64,000 bases of DNA from Halorussus marinus (lineage in GTDB: Archaea; Halobacteriota; Halobacteria; Halobacteriales; Haladaptataceae): NCBI RefSeq assembly GCF_004765795.1, contig NZ_SBIV01000001.1, positions 434,001 through 498,000 on the forward strand. The letters run 5' to 3'. Shown one piece after another: positions 43,004 to 51,948 of the stretch. Positions within the stretch are counted from its first letter, which is position 1; every line of letters starts with the position of its first letter. The translations under genes and the position numbers were made by a program. Under the pieces are notes generated by a model, which saw only the letters and a program-made list of their open reading frames with translations, was not told where the DNA came from and made no database searches.

Positions 43004-43872
43004 CCGAGTACGCGAATCGGAGCGCCCGGGCTCACGCCCCGGCCGACGACGAGGCCGACCTCCGGAGCCTGCTCGCGTCGCCCCGCGAACCCGAGCGCCG
43101 CGACGCCGCGCTCGCGCTGGTCGACCGCGCCGACGAGGCGGGAATAGACGAGGCGACGATCGGGGCGCTCGCCGAACGGGTCCGGACCGACGACTCGACC
43201 GACGTCCGGCAGTTCGCGGTCGAGGCCCTCGGGGCCGGCGGGCCCGCCCAGCGGGCTGAGCGGGCGATCCGAGCCGCGCTCGACCGCGACGGCGACAAGT
43301 GGGTCCGGGCGGAGGCGGTCGTCGCGCTCTCGCGGGTCGCGCCCGACGACGGGGCATCCCTGCGGGCGGCGCTCGACGACGACAGCGGCTTCGTCCGCCG
43401 GAACGCGGTCATCGCGCTCGGCAAGACCGGCGCCGGGACCGACGAGACGTTCGCCGACCGGCTCAAGAACGATCCCCACCCGGCGGTCCGGGAGTACGCC
43501 GCGCAGTTCCTCGGGCGCACCGCCGACGACGTCCCGGAGGCGGTCCGACTGCTGGCCGCGATTCTCGCCCGCGAGCCCGAGGCGTTCGTCCGGGCGAAGG
43601 CCGCCGACGCGCTCGGAGAGCTCGGCACCGACCGCGCCGAGCAAGCCATCGAGACCCACGGCCTCACCGACCGGAGCGACGACGTGCGCCGGGCGGCCGA
43701 GACCGCGCTCGCGGCGGCCCGTGGCGTCGATCCCGACCACCTCGACGTCGACGTCGAGGAGCCGTCGCCGCCGGGCGGCGGCCCCCAGTCGCCCCGAGAG
43801 ACGCCGAAGGGCGGGCCGTCGCCCGAGCCCAAGGGACCCGGCCCGAGTCGGGAGTTCGAGTTCGACAGGTGA
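43000..43872 (+). CDS. HEAT-repeat protein of the oxidoreductase operon
   Basis: The 290-residue soluble protein has about seven HEAT/PBS-lyase-like repeats between residues ~25 and 230, each ~31 residues, e.g. DSTDVRQFAVEALGAGG, DKWVRAEAVVALSRVAPDD, DSGFVRRNAVIALGKTG, HPAVREYAAQFLGRTAD and AFVRAKAADALGELGTD. The C-terminal ~50 residues are a Pro/Gly/Ser/Glu-rich tail. HEAT proteins act as scaffolds, so a role in assembly or protein contact of the complex is possible. It overlaps the gamma gene by four bases (ATGA), so it is made with the enzyme. Confidence 0.88.
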   Translation: MTEYANRSARAHAPADDEADLRSLLASPREPERRDAALALVDRADEAGIDEATIGALAERVRTDDSTDVRQFAVEALGAGGPAQRAERAIRAALDRDGDKWVRAEAVVALSRVAPDDGASLRAALDDDSGFVRRNAVIALGKTGAGTDETFADRLKNDPHPAVREYAAQFLGRTADDVPEAVRLLAAILAREPEAFVRAKAADALGELGTDRAEQAIETHGLTDRSDDVRRAAETALAAARGVDPDHLDVDVEEPSPPGGGPQSPRETPKGGPSPEPKGPGPSREFEFDR

Positions 43873-43876
43873 TTCC

Positions 43877-44455
43877 ATGACCGGACAGACCAGATCGACA
43901 GATTCGAGCGGCACCGACGGAGAATCGCTGGGCGTAAGCGTCCCTGACGAGCACGTCGGGGCGTTCGTCGCCGAGGCGTTCGAGGACGTCGAGCGCGACA
44001 CGACGTGGAAGGAGGTCGTGGGCGCGCTCGTGGCCGAGGAGGCCCGCGACGCGTGGGCGGACCTCTCGCGAACCGAGCAGGCCGTGGAGGTGCTCGCCGC
44101 CGCGGCCGACTACGACGAGCGGGCGGTCGAGCTGTTGGCCGAGGTGCCGACCGACCGCGGCGAGCCGACCTCGGAGATCCGCGACCGCTACGAGGAGGCG
44201 CTCCGGTGTCGGCACAACGCCGACCGCTTCCGGGACGGCATCGCGGCGGCGTACGCCGACGGCTACCTCGCCGACGACCAGCTGGTGGCCGCTGTCGAGG
44301 CGTTCGGCTTCGATACCGCACTCATCGCCGAGCGCGAGGACGAACTCGACACCGTCGCCAACACCTACGAGTTCGAGTTCCGCCCGTACGGCGGGACGCT
44401 GATGACCGACGACGAGGGGGACGACCAGACGATGGACGGCTTCGAGGCGTGGTAA
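43877..44455 (+). CDS. Unknown protein of the oxidoreductase operon
   Basis: The 192-residue protein is acidic and mostly helical, with no signal or membrane segment and no motif I recognize. Notable segments are TTWKEVVGALVAEEARDAWADL, SRTEQAVEVLAAAADYDERAVELL and YEEALRCRHNADRFRDGIAAAYADGYL; the C terminus ends FEFRPYGGTLMTDDEG and a tail. It lies four bases after the HEAT gene and one base before the Mrp-like gene. A role in maturation or regulation of the enzyme is inferred only from position. Confidence 0.75.
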   Translation: MTGQTRSTDSSGTDGESLGVSVPDEHVGAFVAEAFEDVERDTTWKEVVGALVAEEARDAWADLSRTEQAVEVLAAAADYDERAVELLAEVPTDRGEPTSEIRDRYEEALRCRHNADRFRDGIAAAYADGYLADDQLVAAVEAFGFDTALIAEREDELDTVANTYEFEFRPYGGTLMTDDEGDDQTMDGFEAW

Positions 44456-44456
44456 C

Positions 44457-45713
44457 ATGACTGAAGAACTCACCGAGCGCGTCAGGGAGGCGATCGCGAC
44501 CGTCGACGATCCAGATCTGGGGACGAGCGTGGTCGAGACGGGGCTCGTGACCGACGTGTCGGTCGCCGACGCGACCGCGACCGTCCGCGTCGAGTTCGCG
44601 GGCGCGGACCCCGGAGACGCCGAGGAGGTCGTCGAGGAGGTCCGGAGCGCGGCCTTCGAGGTCGCGGGCGTCGAGCGCGTCCGCGTCGAGGGCGACACCC
44701 CCGAGCCAGAGAGCGAGGGGGACGCGACCGGCGCGCTCGACGGCGTCGAGCAGGTGCTCGCGGTGATGAGCGCGAAGGGCGGGGTCGGAAAGACGACCGT
44801 GGCGACCCACCTCGCCCGCGCGCTGGCCGACGACTACGACGTGGGGCTGTTCGACGCCGACATCCACGGCCCGAACGTCCCCGAGATGCTCGGGATCGAG
44901 GGGCCCGCGCAGGCGACCGACGACGGGCTCGCCGCGCCGACGGAGGTCGACGGCATCGAGGCGATGAGCGTCGGACTGCTCGCCGGCGACGAGCCCCTTG
45001 CGTGGCGGGGCGCGATGGCCCACGACGCGCTCACCGAGCTCCTCGAAGACACCGCCTGGAGCGACCGCGACGTGCTGGTGGTCGACATGCCGCCCGGCAC
45101 GGGCGACGTGGCGCTCACGATGCTTCAGGAGGTGGCGGTCGCCGGCGTCGTCCTCGTGAGCACGCCGTTCCCGACCAGCCTGTCGGACACGGCCCGGAGC
45201 GCCGCGCTGGTCGAGGAGAACGGCGTCCCGGTCGTCGGGGCCGCGATCAACATGCGCGGGTTCGAGTGCGAGGCGTGCGGTCACCGCCACGACCTCTACG
45301 GCGGGGACGACCCCGAGTCGGAGCTCGGCGTGCCCGTGCTGGCCGAACTCCCGTTCGACCGGTCGCTCCAGCGCCCCGACGACGCCGCGGCGCCCGACCC
45401 GATCGCGGCGCTCGCCGAGGGGGTCGCCGACCACCTCGAATCGACCGAGGCGGGCGGCGTCTCGGTCCCGGACTCCGCGCTCGACGTCCGGGGACTGCCC
45501 CCGCAGGTGCGCCACGAGCAGGTGGGCGCGGAGTTCCGCGCGCTCGACCCCGGAGAGGCCTTCTACGTGGTGAACGACCACGACCCCTCGCCGCTCGCGG
45601 AGCTCCTGGCCGGGGAGGTCGCGGACGGGTCGGCCGACGAGGCCTTCGACACCTGCGAGGTCCACCGCCGCGGCCCCGACGAGTGGGTGCTCGAAGTCGA
45701 ACGCCCCTCGTAG
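44457..45713 (+). CDS. DUF59-Mrp/NBP35 ATPase-DUF2249 fusion protein
   Basis: The 418-residue protein has three parts. Residues 1-~80 look like a DUF59/MIP18 domain. Residues ~97-335 are an Mrp/NBP35 P-loop ATPase with the deviant Walker A KGGVGKTT at 107-114, DADIHGPNVPEMLG, VVDMPPGTGDVALT and a CEAC pair near residue 265 that binds a bridging [4Fe-4S] cluster. Residues ~345-418 (LDVRGLPPQVRHEQV, YVVNDHDPSPL) resemble DUF2249, a small domain found with respiratory and nitrite/nitric-oxide genes. Mrp proteins deliver iron-sulfur clusters, so this one probably matures the beta or alpha subunit. The DUF2249 fusion is unusual. Confidence 0.88.
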   Translation: MTEELTERVREAIATVDDPDLGTSVVETGLVTDVSVADATATVRVEFAGADPGDAEEVVEEVRSAAFEVAGVERVRVEGDTPEPESEGDATGALDGVEQVLAVMSAKGGVGKTTVATHLARALADDYDVGLFDADIHGPNVPEMLGIEGPAQATDDGLAAPTEVDGIEAMSVGLLAGDEPLAWRGAMAHDALTELLEDTAWSDRDVLVVDMPPGTGDVALTMLQEVAVAGVVLVSTPFPTSLSDTARSAALVEENGVPVVGAAINMRGFECEACGHRHDLYGGDDPESELGVPVLAELPFDRSLQRPDDAAAPDPIAALAEGVADHLESTEAGGVSVPDSALDVRGLPPQVRHEQVGAEFRALDPGEAFYVVNDHDPSPLAELLAGEVADGSADEAFDTCEVHRRGPDEWVLEVERPS

Positions 45714-45723
45714 CCCCCGATCC

Positions 45724-46182
45724 ATGCGCGCCAGCGACGACGCGTCCGGGACGGAGTCGGTCACGGTGATCGGCGACGCCGCGGTCTCGGTCCCGTCCGA
45801 CCCCCGGCGGGTCGGCGACGACACCCGAGTCGCGACCCGCGAGTGGTCGTTCCGATGTGCCTCCGGCGACGAGATCGCGGGCCCGTGGTCGGGGATCGCG
45901 CTGGACGAGCTACTCGCGGCCGCCGACCCGCCCGACGCGACGACGCATCTCGCGGTCGAGGGCGAGGACGGCTACCGGGCCTGCGTCCCTATCGCGGACG
46001 CGCTCGACGGCCTGCTCGCGTACCGCCGCGCGGGCGCCGCCTGCGGGGGCGCGCCGCGATTCCTCGCGCCCGGCGTCTCCGGAGTCCGGACGGTCAAGCG
46101 GGTCGCCCGGATCGAGGCGCTCGAACTCCCGGCCGGAGCCGACCCCGAGGACCGCGAGGCGCTGGTGCTCGCCGAGAAGTAG
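45724..46182 (+). CDS. Small sulfite-oxidase-fold molybdopterin-binding-like protein
   Basis: The 152-residue protein resembles a short version of the sulfite oxidase molybdopterin domain: EWSFRCASGDEIAGPWSGIALDELLAAA (with a Cys where the Mo ligand would be), GYRACVPIADAL, and RFLAPGVSGVRTVKRVARIEAL near the C terminus. It has no signal peptide. It is the last gene of the oxidoreductase operon. It could carry, insert or sense the cofactor rather than catalyse. Similarity is weak enough that activity is uncertain. Confidence 0.75.
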   Translation: MRASDDASGTESVTVIGDAAVSVPSDPRRVGDDTRVATREWSFRCASGDEIAGPWSGIALDELLAAADPPDATTHLAVEGEDGYRACVPIADALDGLLAYRRAGAACGGAPRFLAPGVSGVRTVKRVARIEALELPAGADPEDREALVLAEK

Positions 46183-46230
46183 CTCACCGTCGACTCTCTA
46201 TCTTACGGGGCGAAACTCAGCGCGACGGCC

Positions 46231-46413
46231 TCAGGCCGCGAGCAGGGGCACCGCGTAGGCCACGACCAGCCCGATCGCGAGGACGGCGAAGCCGATGGCG
46301 ACCTGCCGCATCGAGAACTCCTGCATCGGCGAGGTGACTCGGTCGAGCCCCTCGACGTCGTGGCCGTGCGCTTCGCCGCTGTGCAAGTCGTCGGCGTCCG
46401 CGTGGTCGCTCAT
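46231..46413 (-). CDS. Small membrane protein, His-rich N terminus
   Basis: The 60-residue protein has a His/Asp-rich N terminus ([19 protein letters not shown]), a conserved-looking [15 protein letters not shown] stretch and one transmembrane helix to the end. From memory it resembles a haloarchaea-only family (possibly DUF7550). Function is unknown; the His-rich end might bind metal. It is transcribed opposite to the oxidoreductase operon. Confidence 0.7.
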   Translation of the reverse strand: MSDHADADDLHSGEAHGHDVEGLDRVTSPMQEFSMRQVAIGFAVLAIGLVVAYAVPLLAA

Positions 46414-46555
46414 ACGTCGGGGTTGCCGCCCCGTCCACTTAAACGCATCCGAACCGGGTCCGCGCGCCGGGCGCGGGCGGGCGCCTCGGCGCCCAGAGCC
46501 GGTGGATGGTTCCGGCAGTGCAAGAGTTACGTGCCGGCTCCGTCGAGTGAGAGTA

Positions 46556-47455
46556 ATGAACCCGACCGGTGCGATCCTCGGCGTCCTCCTCGCGGTCGGC
46601 GCGGCGATCGCGGTCGCCGTCCAGTCGGTGTCGGTTCGGGTTGGCACCGACGACGGACGGGCGACCGACGCGCTCGTCGTCGTGCTCGCGACGAACATCC
46701 TGCTCGTCGTGCCCGCCGCCGCGGTGGTCCACTATCCGACCTACTCGCTGACGCTCCGGGCGATCGCCGCGTTCGTCGCGGCCGGGGCCGTCGGGACGCT
46801 CCTCGGTCGGATCTTCTACTACACGAGCATCGAGCGGATCGGCGCGAGCCGCTCGGAGCCGCTGAAGGCGTCCCAGCCGCTCCACGCCACCGCGATCGCG
46901 GTCGTCGTGCTCGGCGAACGCGTGACCGCCGGCCACGTCGCCGGTATCCTGCTCATCGTCGCGGGCGTGGCGGCGATCTCGTGGGAGACCTCCCGGGGCG
47001 ACGGCGCCGACGGCGACTCCTCGGCGCTCGCGCTGGCGTTGCCCCTGGCGGCCGCGTTCCTCTTCGGTATCGAGCCGACGCTGGCGAAAGTCGGGTTCGC
47101 CGAGGGCACGCCGATTCTGGTCGGGCTCGCGATCAAGACGGTTGCGGCCACCGCGGGGTTTCTCGCGTACCTCCGGGCGCGAAACGACCTGCCGAGCCTC
47201 GGAGCGCTCGCCGACTCGAACGCGAAGTGGTACGCGGTCGCGGGGCTCGCGAACACCGGGTTCCTCTGTCTCTACTACCTCGCGCTGTCGGTCGCGCCCG
47301 TGTCGGTCGTGGTGCCGATCATCCAGACCAGCCCGCTGATCGTGATGGTGCTGTCGGTGGCGTTCCTCTCGCGGCTGGAGCGGGTCACCTGGAAACTGCT
47401 GGCCGGGGCGTGTATCGTCGTCGGCGGCGCCGTCGTGCTGACGGCGTTCGCGTGA
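46556..47455 (+). CDS. EamA/DMT-family transporter
   Basis: The 299-residue membrane protein has ten hydrophobic segments in two EamA repeats of five. [27 protein letters not shown] at the end of the first repeat and [24 protein letters not shown] at the end of the second are the typical EamA closures. The family exports or imports metabolites such as amino acids, purines or sugars; the substrate is unknown. It precedes hisF by 50 bases but no functional link is evident. Confidence 0.9.
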   Translation: MNPTGAILGVLLAVGAAIAVAVQSVSVRVGTDDGRATDALVVVLATNILLVVPAAAVVHYPTYSLTLRAIAAFVAAGAVGTLLGRIFYYTSIERIGASRSEPLKASQPLHATAIAVVVLGERVTAGHVAGILLIVAGVAAISWETSRGDGADGDSSALALALPLAAAFLFGIEPTLAKVGFAEGTPILVGLAIKTVAATAGFLAYLRARNDLPSLGALADSNAKWYAVAGLANTGFLCLYYLALSVAPVSVVVPIIQTSPLIVMVLSVAFLSRLERVTWKLLAGACIVVGGAVVLTAFA

Positions 47456-47505
47456 GCGGGCCCGGTTCCAGACGCCTTTTGGTGGCTGGCTCCGAAGGGT
47501 TCGGC

Positions 47506-48321
47506 GTGACCCTCACAAAGCGCATCATCCCGTGCATCGACGTCGACGTCGACGAGGACGGGAACCCGGCGGTGTACACGGGCGTGAACTTCGAGAACCT
47601 CGAGTACACCGGCGACCCCGTCGAGATGGCACAGCGGTACAACGAGTCGGGCGCCGACGAGTTCGTCTTCCTCGACATCACCGCGAGCGCCGAGGGCCGC
47701 GAGACGATGCTCGGAGTCGTCGAGGACATCGCCGACGAGATCTTCATCCCGCTGACCGTCGGGGGCGGCATCCGCACCCGCGAGGACATCAAAGAGACCC
47801 TGCGGGCCGGCGCCGACAAGGTGTCGATCAACTCCGGGGCGATCGCGAACCCCGAGCTCATCACCGAGGGCGCCGACGCCTTCGGGAGCCAGTGTATCGT
47901 CATCAGCGTCGACGCGAGGCGACGCTTCGACGAGGCCGGCGAACACTACGCCGAGGTCGACGGCGAGTCCTGTTGGTTCGAGTGCACCGTCAAGGGCGGC
48001 CGCGAGGGGACCGGCCTCGACGTCGTCGAGTGGGCCGAGGAGGCCGAGCGACGGGGCGCCGGCGAGCTGTTCGTCAACTCGATCGACAAGGACGGCACCG
48101 AAGAGGGCTACGACATCCCGCTCACGAAGGCGGTCTGCGACGCCGTCGACACGCCGGTCATCGCCTCGTCGGGCTGTGGGGGCCCCGAGGACATGTACGA
48201 GGTGTTCACCGACGCGGGCGCCGACGCCGGGCTCGCGGCGTCTATCTTCCACTTCGGGGACTACTCGATCCGGGAGACCAAAGAGTACCTCGACGAGCGC
48301 GGCGTCCCGGTCCGGCTCTGA
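47506..48321 (+). CDS. hisF: Imidazole glycerol phosphate synthase subunit HisF
   Basis: HisF is the cyclase of histidine synthesis; it uses ammonia from HisH to form IGP and AICAR. The 271-residue protein is a complete beta/alpha barrel: [12 protein letters not shown] (catalytic Asp), [40 protein letters not shown] (second catalytic Asp), [26 protein letters not shown] and [16 protein letters not shown] start at 47506 gives the usual MTLTKRIIP opening. HisH is not in the window. Confidence 0.97.
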   Translation: MTLTKRIIPCIDVDVDEDGNPAVYTGVNFENLEYTGDPVEMAQRYNESGADEFVFLDITASAEGRETMLGVVEDIADEIFIPLTVGGGIRTREDIKETLRAGADKVSINSGAIANPELITEGADAFGSQCIVISVDARRRFDEAGEHYAEVDGESCWFECTVKGGREGTGLDVVEWAEEAERRGAGELFVNSIDKDGTEEGYDIPLTKAVCDAVDTPVIASSGCGGPEDMYEVFTDAGADAGLAASIFHFGDYSIRETKEYLDERGVPVRL

Positions 48322-48344
48322 GCCGGCCCGTTCGCGCCGAGTCG

Positions 48345-49037
48345 CTACGCGTCGACGCCGGCGCCGGCCGCCGGGTCGGCGGGGAGCGAGCCGACGCCGA
48401 CGGTGCCGTTCTCGAAGGTCACGCCGTCGGCCGCGATCGAGTCGAGCGTGGCGGTCCCGACGGTCAGATTCTCGGCGCCGACCGTGGGGCGCTCGATCGA
48501 CTCGGTCGCCTCCTCGGTCTCGTTGGGCGGCGAGATCGCCGCCTCCGCGGTTCCGACCGAGACGTTCGCCACCCGGGTGTCTCCGACGAGGAGCGAGGCC
48601 ACGCTCAGGTTCGAGAGCGTGACGGTGTCGCGCTCGACGGTGTCGTTCTCGGGGCGGTCGGCGCCGAACAGCGCTGTCGCGACCGTCTCGTTGCGGACGG
48701 TGACGTTCTCGAAGCGCACGTCCGAGAGGGTGGCGTTCGCGACGGTGAGGTTCCTCGCCGTGGCGGTCCCGAGCGACTCGGCCGACTCGTCGGCACCCCC
48801 GGCGAGCGTCAGGTCGTCGAGTCGCGCGTCGCCGACGTCGACGCCTGTCAGGCGCAACTCCGCGATCGTGAGGGTCTCGACTCGCACGGCGGTGTCGTTC
48901 TGTGCGTCGGCCTGGGCGGTCGCCGATTCGACCGCGGTCCCGGCCTCGGCGTGGGGCGAGACCGGCCCGCCGGCCGCGACGCCGGGGCCGATTCCGGCGA
49001 GCAAGACGACTGTGGCGACGACTGCTGGTGTTCTCAT
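48345..49037 (-). CDS. Secreted protein with five-residue (pentapeptide-like) periodicity
   Basis: The 230-residue protein has a Sec-type signal (residues 1-22, MRTPAVVATVVLLAG). From residue ~50 it follows a five-residue rhythm, for example ETLTI AELRL TGVDV GDARL DDLTL and NLTVA NATLS DVRFE NVTVR NETVA, with a hydrophobic residue in the middle of each unit, as in pentapeptide-repeat beta helices. It has many N-x-S/T sites for archaeal N-glycosylation. The Asp/Asn-Leu pattern is looser than in canonical A(D/N)LXX proteins. It is likely an extracellular rod-like protein of unknown role. Confidence 0.75.
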   Translation of the reverse strand: MRTPAVVATVVLLAGIGPGVAAGGPVSPHAEAGTAVESATAQADAQNDTAVRVETLTIAELRLTGVDVGDARLDDLTLAGGADESAESLGTATARNLTVANATLSDVRFENVTVRNETVATALFGADRPENDTVERDTVTLSNLSVASLLVGDTRVANVSVGTAEAAISPPNETEEATESIERPTVGAENLTVGTATLDSIAADGVTFENGTVGVGSLPADPAAGAGVDA

Positions 49038-49174
49038 GCGGTCGGACCGTCGCCGAACGCGTCAATAAACCGGCCGCACCGTTTCGCGGTTCCGCGGGCG
49101 ATTACGGGCGTTAGGACGGGATTACCGCGGTAGGGCGGCGGGATCGTCGCGCGCCCCGCGGCGGTGTCGCAGGA

Positions 49175-49456
49175 TCAGGCCGCGGTCTCGTAGGCGTCTC
49201 GGAACGCCGTCGTCTTGTCCTTGATGTTGCCCGCGGCCGCCTCCAGCGCGTCGAGGGGGTCTTCGCCCTCGGTCTTGACGGTCAGGATGGGTTCGGTCTG
49301 GCCGCCAGACTGCTCGGGGTTCACGTCGTAGGTCGCGGCCGCGACGCCGTCCTGTTCGAGTAGGGTCCCCTTCAGCACGTTCATGAAGGTGTGGTCCTCG
49401 CCCGCGATTTCGATAGAGAGTTCGTCGGCTTCCTTCTCGATGACCCGGAGTTCCAT
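49175..49456 (-). CDS. rpoL: DNA-directed RNA polymerase subunit L
   Basis: Rpo11/RpoL pairs with RpoD in the assembly platform of archaeal RNA polymerase. The 93-residue protein has the full Rpb11 fold: [20 protein letters not shown], the conserved [18 protein letters not shown] segment that contacts RpoD, and [20 protein letters not shown] near the C terminus. The ATG at 49456 gives the normal length; an in-frame ATG ten codons upstream is less likely. Confidence 0.96.
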   Translation of the reverse strand: MELRVIEKEADELSIEIAGEDHTFMNVLKGTLLEQDGVAAATYDVNPEQSGGQTEPILTVKTEGEDPLDALEAAAGNIKDKTTAFRDAYETAA

Positions 49457-49551
49457 ACCCCTCCCTTCCGTCCTCGGCGGTTTCAATATTGCGAAAGCTC
49501 GGTTTCGGGGCCGACGACCGTTTTATGTCGCGGTGGTCGAAAACACCGGCA

Positions 49552-51210
49552 ATGCTCGAACTCCCCTCGTGGCTGCCCTCCCCGGTGCAGGTGGCGGTCC
49601 CGCTCGCGCTGGCGGCGTCGCTGGCGCTGGTGTGGCGCCTCGACCGCCCGCGGGGCCGGTGGGGTCGGCGGCTCCGGTCGCGGTTCGTCCTCGGCGTTCC
49701 GTGGGGGACGCTCGCGTCGGTCTGTGGCGTCCTCGCGGTGTACCTGTTCGTCCAGCAGGGCGCCGCCCGGTGGCGCGCTCCCCTCACGCTCCCGTTCTCC
49801 TCGTGGTCGTACCTCTACCCCACTGGGTGGTTGTTCGCGGCGTTCTCCCACGCCGGACCGGGCCACCTCGTCGGCAACCTCACGACGACGCTCGCGGTCG
49901 CGCCCCTCGCGGAGTACTTCTTCGGTCACTTCCGGCGCGAGCGCGGCCACAACCCCTTCTCGTCGTGGCGGTCGAACCCGTACGTCCGGGCCTTCCTCGT
50001 CTTCCCTGCGGGAGTGTTCGTCGTCGGGCTCGCGACCAGTCTGCTGGCGTGGGGACCGATCATCGGCTTCTCGGGGGTCGCGTTCGCGTTCGTCGGGTTC
50101 GCGCTGGTCCGTTACCCCCTCGCGACCGTCGTCGCGGTGTCGGCACAGGGCGTGGTCCGGACGGTGTACCGCGCCCTGCGAGACCCCGTCGCGTTCGGCT
50201 CGGGGGGCACCAGTTTCAGCCAGCCGTGGTGGTACGGGATCGCGGTTCAGGGCCACGCGCTCGGGCTGTTTCTCGGAGTGTTGGCGGGCGTGCTGGTCCT
50301 CTACCGGCGCCGCGAGCGTCCGGACGCGCTCGGGCTCTGGACCGGCGCGGTCGTGCTCGGGGTCTCGATGAACCTCTGGGCGGTGTGGTGGTACCGCGGC
50401 GAGAGCTCCTACGTCCTCTATCGGGGGCTCGGCGTGCTGTTCGTGGTCGCGGTCGCGGCGCTGGTCGCCGCCGCCGCGACCGCCGACGCCCGATCGCTCT
50501 CGGTCCCGCTGGTCGAGGACGTCACTCGCCAACAGGTAGGTGTCGTCGCACTCCTGATCCCGCTGGCGGTGATGGCGGGGGTCGCCATCCCGGTCAACCT
50601 CACGAGCGTCGACGGGGCGAGCGTGCCGGGCGAGGGCCCCGGGATCGAGACCGGCGGGTACACCGTCACCTACGCCGAGGGCGTCCGGAACGAGAAGGTC
50701 TCGGTGGTCGACGTCGAACTGTTCGGCGAGACCACCAACGTCACCACCAGCGGCGTCATCGTGGTGAACGACGATCGCGAGATCTGGACCCAGCAGGTCC
50801 CGAAGGCTCGGCTCGCGTCGGCCGGCCGGCTGGGGGTCCGGGTCGGCGGGCTCGGGTGGTCGGAGGTCGTCGGCGTCCAGCGCCGGGGCTGGTCGGTCGC
50901 CGACGGTCCGACCGCCTATCAGGTGTGGCTCCACGGGCCCGACGACGACGGCTGGACCCACACCTACGCCTCGGACCCCGCGACGGCGGGGCCAACGCTC
51001 GCGAACCGGACCGTCGACGTCGTGCCGGCCAACGGGACGTTCTACCTCCGGGTGTCGAACGACAACGCGACGTTCCGGACCGCGCCGATGCCGGCGGTAA
51101 ACGAGTCGGTGACGATCGGGCCGGTCCGGTTCGAGCGCGAACAGCGCCGACTGTTCGCCGCCGTCGACGGGACCCGGCTCCGGATCGCCACGCGGGAGAA
51201 CCGCAACTGA
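49552..51210 (+). CDS. Rhomboid-family intramembrane protease with large external C-terminal domain
   Basis: The 552-residue protein has an N-terminal rhomboid unit with transmembrane segments. The active-site parts are visible: HAGPGHLVGN (His100, His105, Asn109), GFSG with Ser174, and GHALG with His235, giving the Ser-His dyad. Four or more helices follow, then from about residue 340 a beta-rich domain of ~200 residues (VSVVDVELFGETTNVTT, YQVWLHGPDDDGW) that should face outside. Rhomboids cut membrane-anchored substrates; the target and the role of the extra domain are unknown. A TTTTATG box 25-30 bases upstream supports this start. Confidence 0.9.
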   Translation: MLELPSWLPSPVQVAVPLALAASLALVWRLDRPRGRWGRRLRSRFVLGVPWGTLASVCGVLAVYLFVQQGAARWRAPLTLPFSSWSYLYPTGWLFAAFSHAGPGHLVGNLTTTLAVAPLAEYFFGHFRRERGHNPFSSWRSNPYVRAFLVFPAGVFVVGLATSLLAWGPIIGFSGVAFAFVGFALVRYPLATVVAVSAQGVVRTVYRALRDPVAFGSGGTSFSQPWWYGIAVQGHALGLFLGVLAGVLVLYRRRERPDALGLWTGAVVLGVSMNLWAVWWYRGESSYVLYRGLGVLFVVAVAALVAAAATADARSLSVPLVEDVTRQQVGVVALLIPLAVMAGVAIPVNLTSVDGASVPGEGPGIETGGYTVTYAEGVRNEKVSVVDVELFGETTNVTTSGVIVVNDDREIWTQQVPKARLASAGRLGVRVGGLGWSEVVGVQRRGWSVADGPTAYQVWLHGPDDDGWTHTYASDPATAGPTLANRTVDVVPANGTFYLRVSNDNATFRTAPMPAVNESVTIGPVRFEREQRRLFAAVDGTRLRIATRENRN

Positions 51211-51263
51211 GGGGTACTGTTCGAGGTCGCGTCCGAGTCGAACGACCGGCGACTCGACGGGGG

Positions 51264-51884
51264 TCAGGGCGTCCAGACGATTCGGAACGCCTCGGCGTCG
51301 AGAACCTCGCGGTCGCTCGTCTGGTGGTCGAACTGCCGGGGGAGGGTGAGCGCCGCCCGGAACGCGTGGGTCACCTCCCCGCCTTCGTCGGCGGCGAACG
51401 ACTCGACGAACTCCCGGCTCCCGGCGTTGTGGATCGAGTACGAGACCGCCCCGAGATCGGCCGCGGTCGACAGAAACGCGCGGTCGGCGTGGGCGTTGCC
51501 CCGCTGGGCGCCGAACGGCGGGTTCATCACGACGGTGGCGCCCCCGAGGTCGAGCGGCGGGCGGGTCGCGTCCCCGCACACCCACGCGACGCCGACCGCG
51601 GGGTCGATCCGGCGCTCGTTTTCGCGGGCGACCGCGAGCGCGCCGCGGTCGCGGTCGAGTCCGACGACGCGGGCGGGCGCTCGGGTCGCCGCCCCGAGCG
51701 CCAGCATCCCGGTCCCGGTCCCCAGATCGACCACCGTCCGGCCCGCGAGGTCCCCCTGGACGTCCGCGAGGTGGACGAGGTGGGCCGCGAGGTCGGCCGG
51801 CGTGGGGTACTGTTCGAGGTCGAGGCGGGGGTCGTCGAAGCCCGCGACCGCCGACAACCGACGCTCGAGAGCGGCCCTGCTCAT
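51264..51884 (-). CDS. METTL5-type N6-adenine methyltransferase
   Basis: The 206-residue protein has the AdoMet motif VVDLGTGTGMLALG, a VVGLDRDRGALAV acidic loop, and the N6-adenine catalytic motif NPPFG in VVMNPPFGAQRGN. The opening LEQYPTPADLAAHLV is typical of the METTL5 family, whose members methylate an adenine of 16S/18S rRNA. RNA rather than DNA is therefore the likely substrate. No TRMT112-like partner is next to it. Confidence 0.9.
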   Translation of the reverse strand: MSRAALERRLSAVAGFDDPRLDLEQYPTPADLAAHLVHLADVQGDLAGRTVVDLGTGTGMLALGAATRAPARVVGLDRDRGALAVARENERRIDPAVGVAWVCGDATRPPLDLGGATVVMNPPFGAQRGNAHADRAFLSTAADLGAVSYSIHNAGSREFVESFAADEGGEVTHAFRAALTLPRQFDHQTSDREVLDAEAFRIVWTP

Positions 51885-51948
51885 GCGGCGAGAGAGGCGG
51901 TCGAGAAAGGAGAACGTTCGGATTCTGTCTCGTCCGGGCGGCCGGGGC

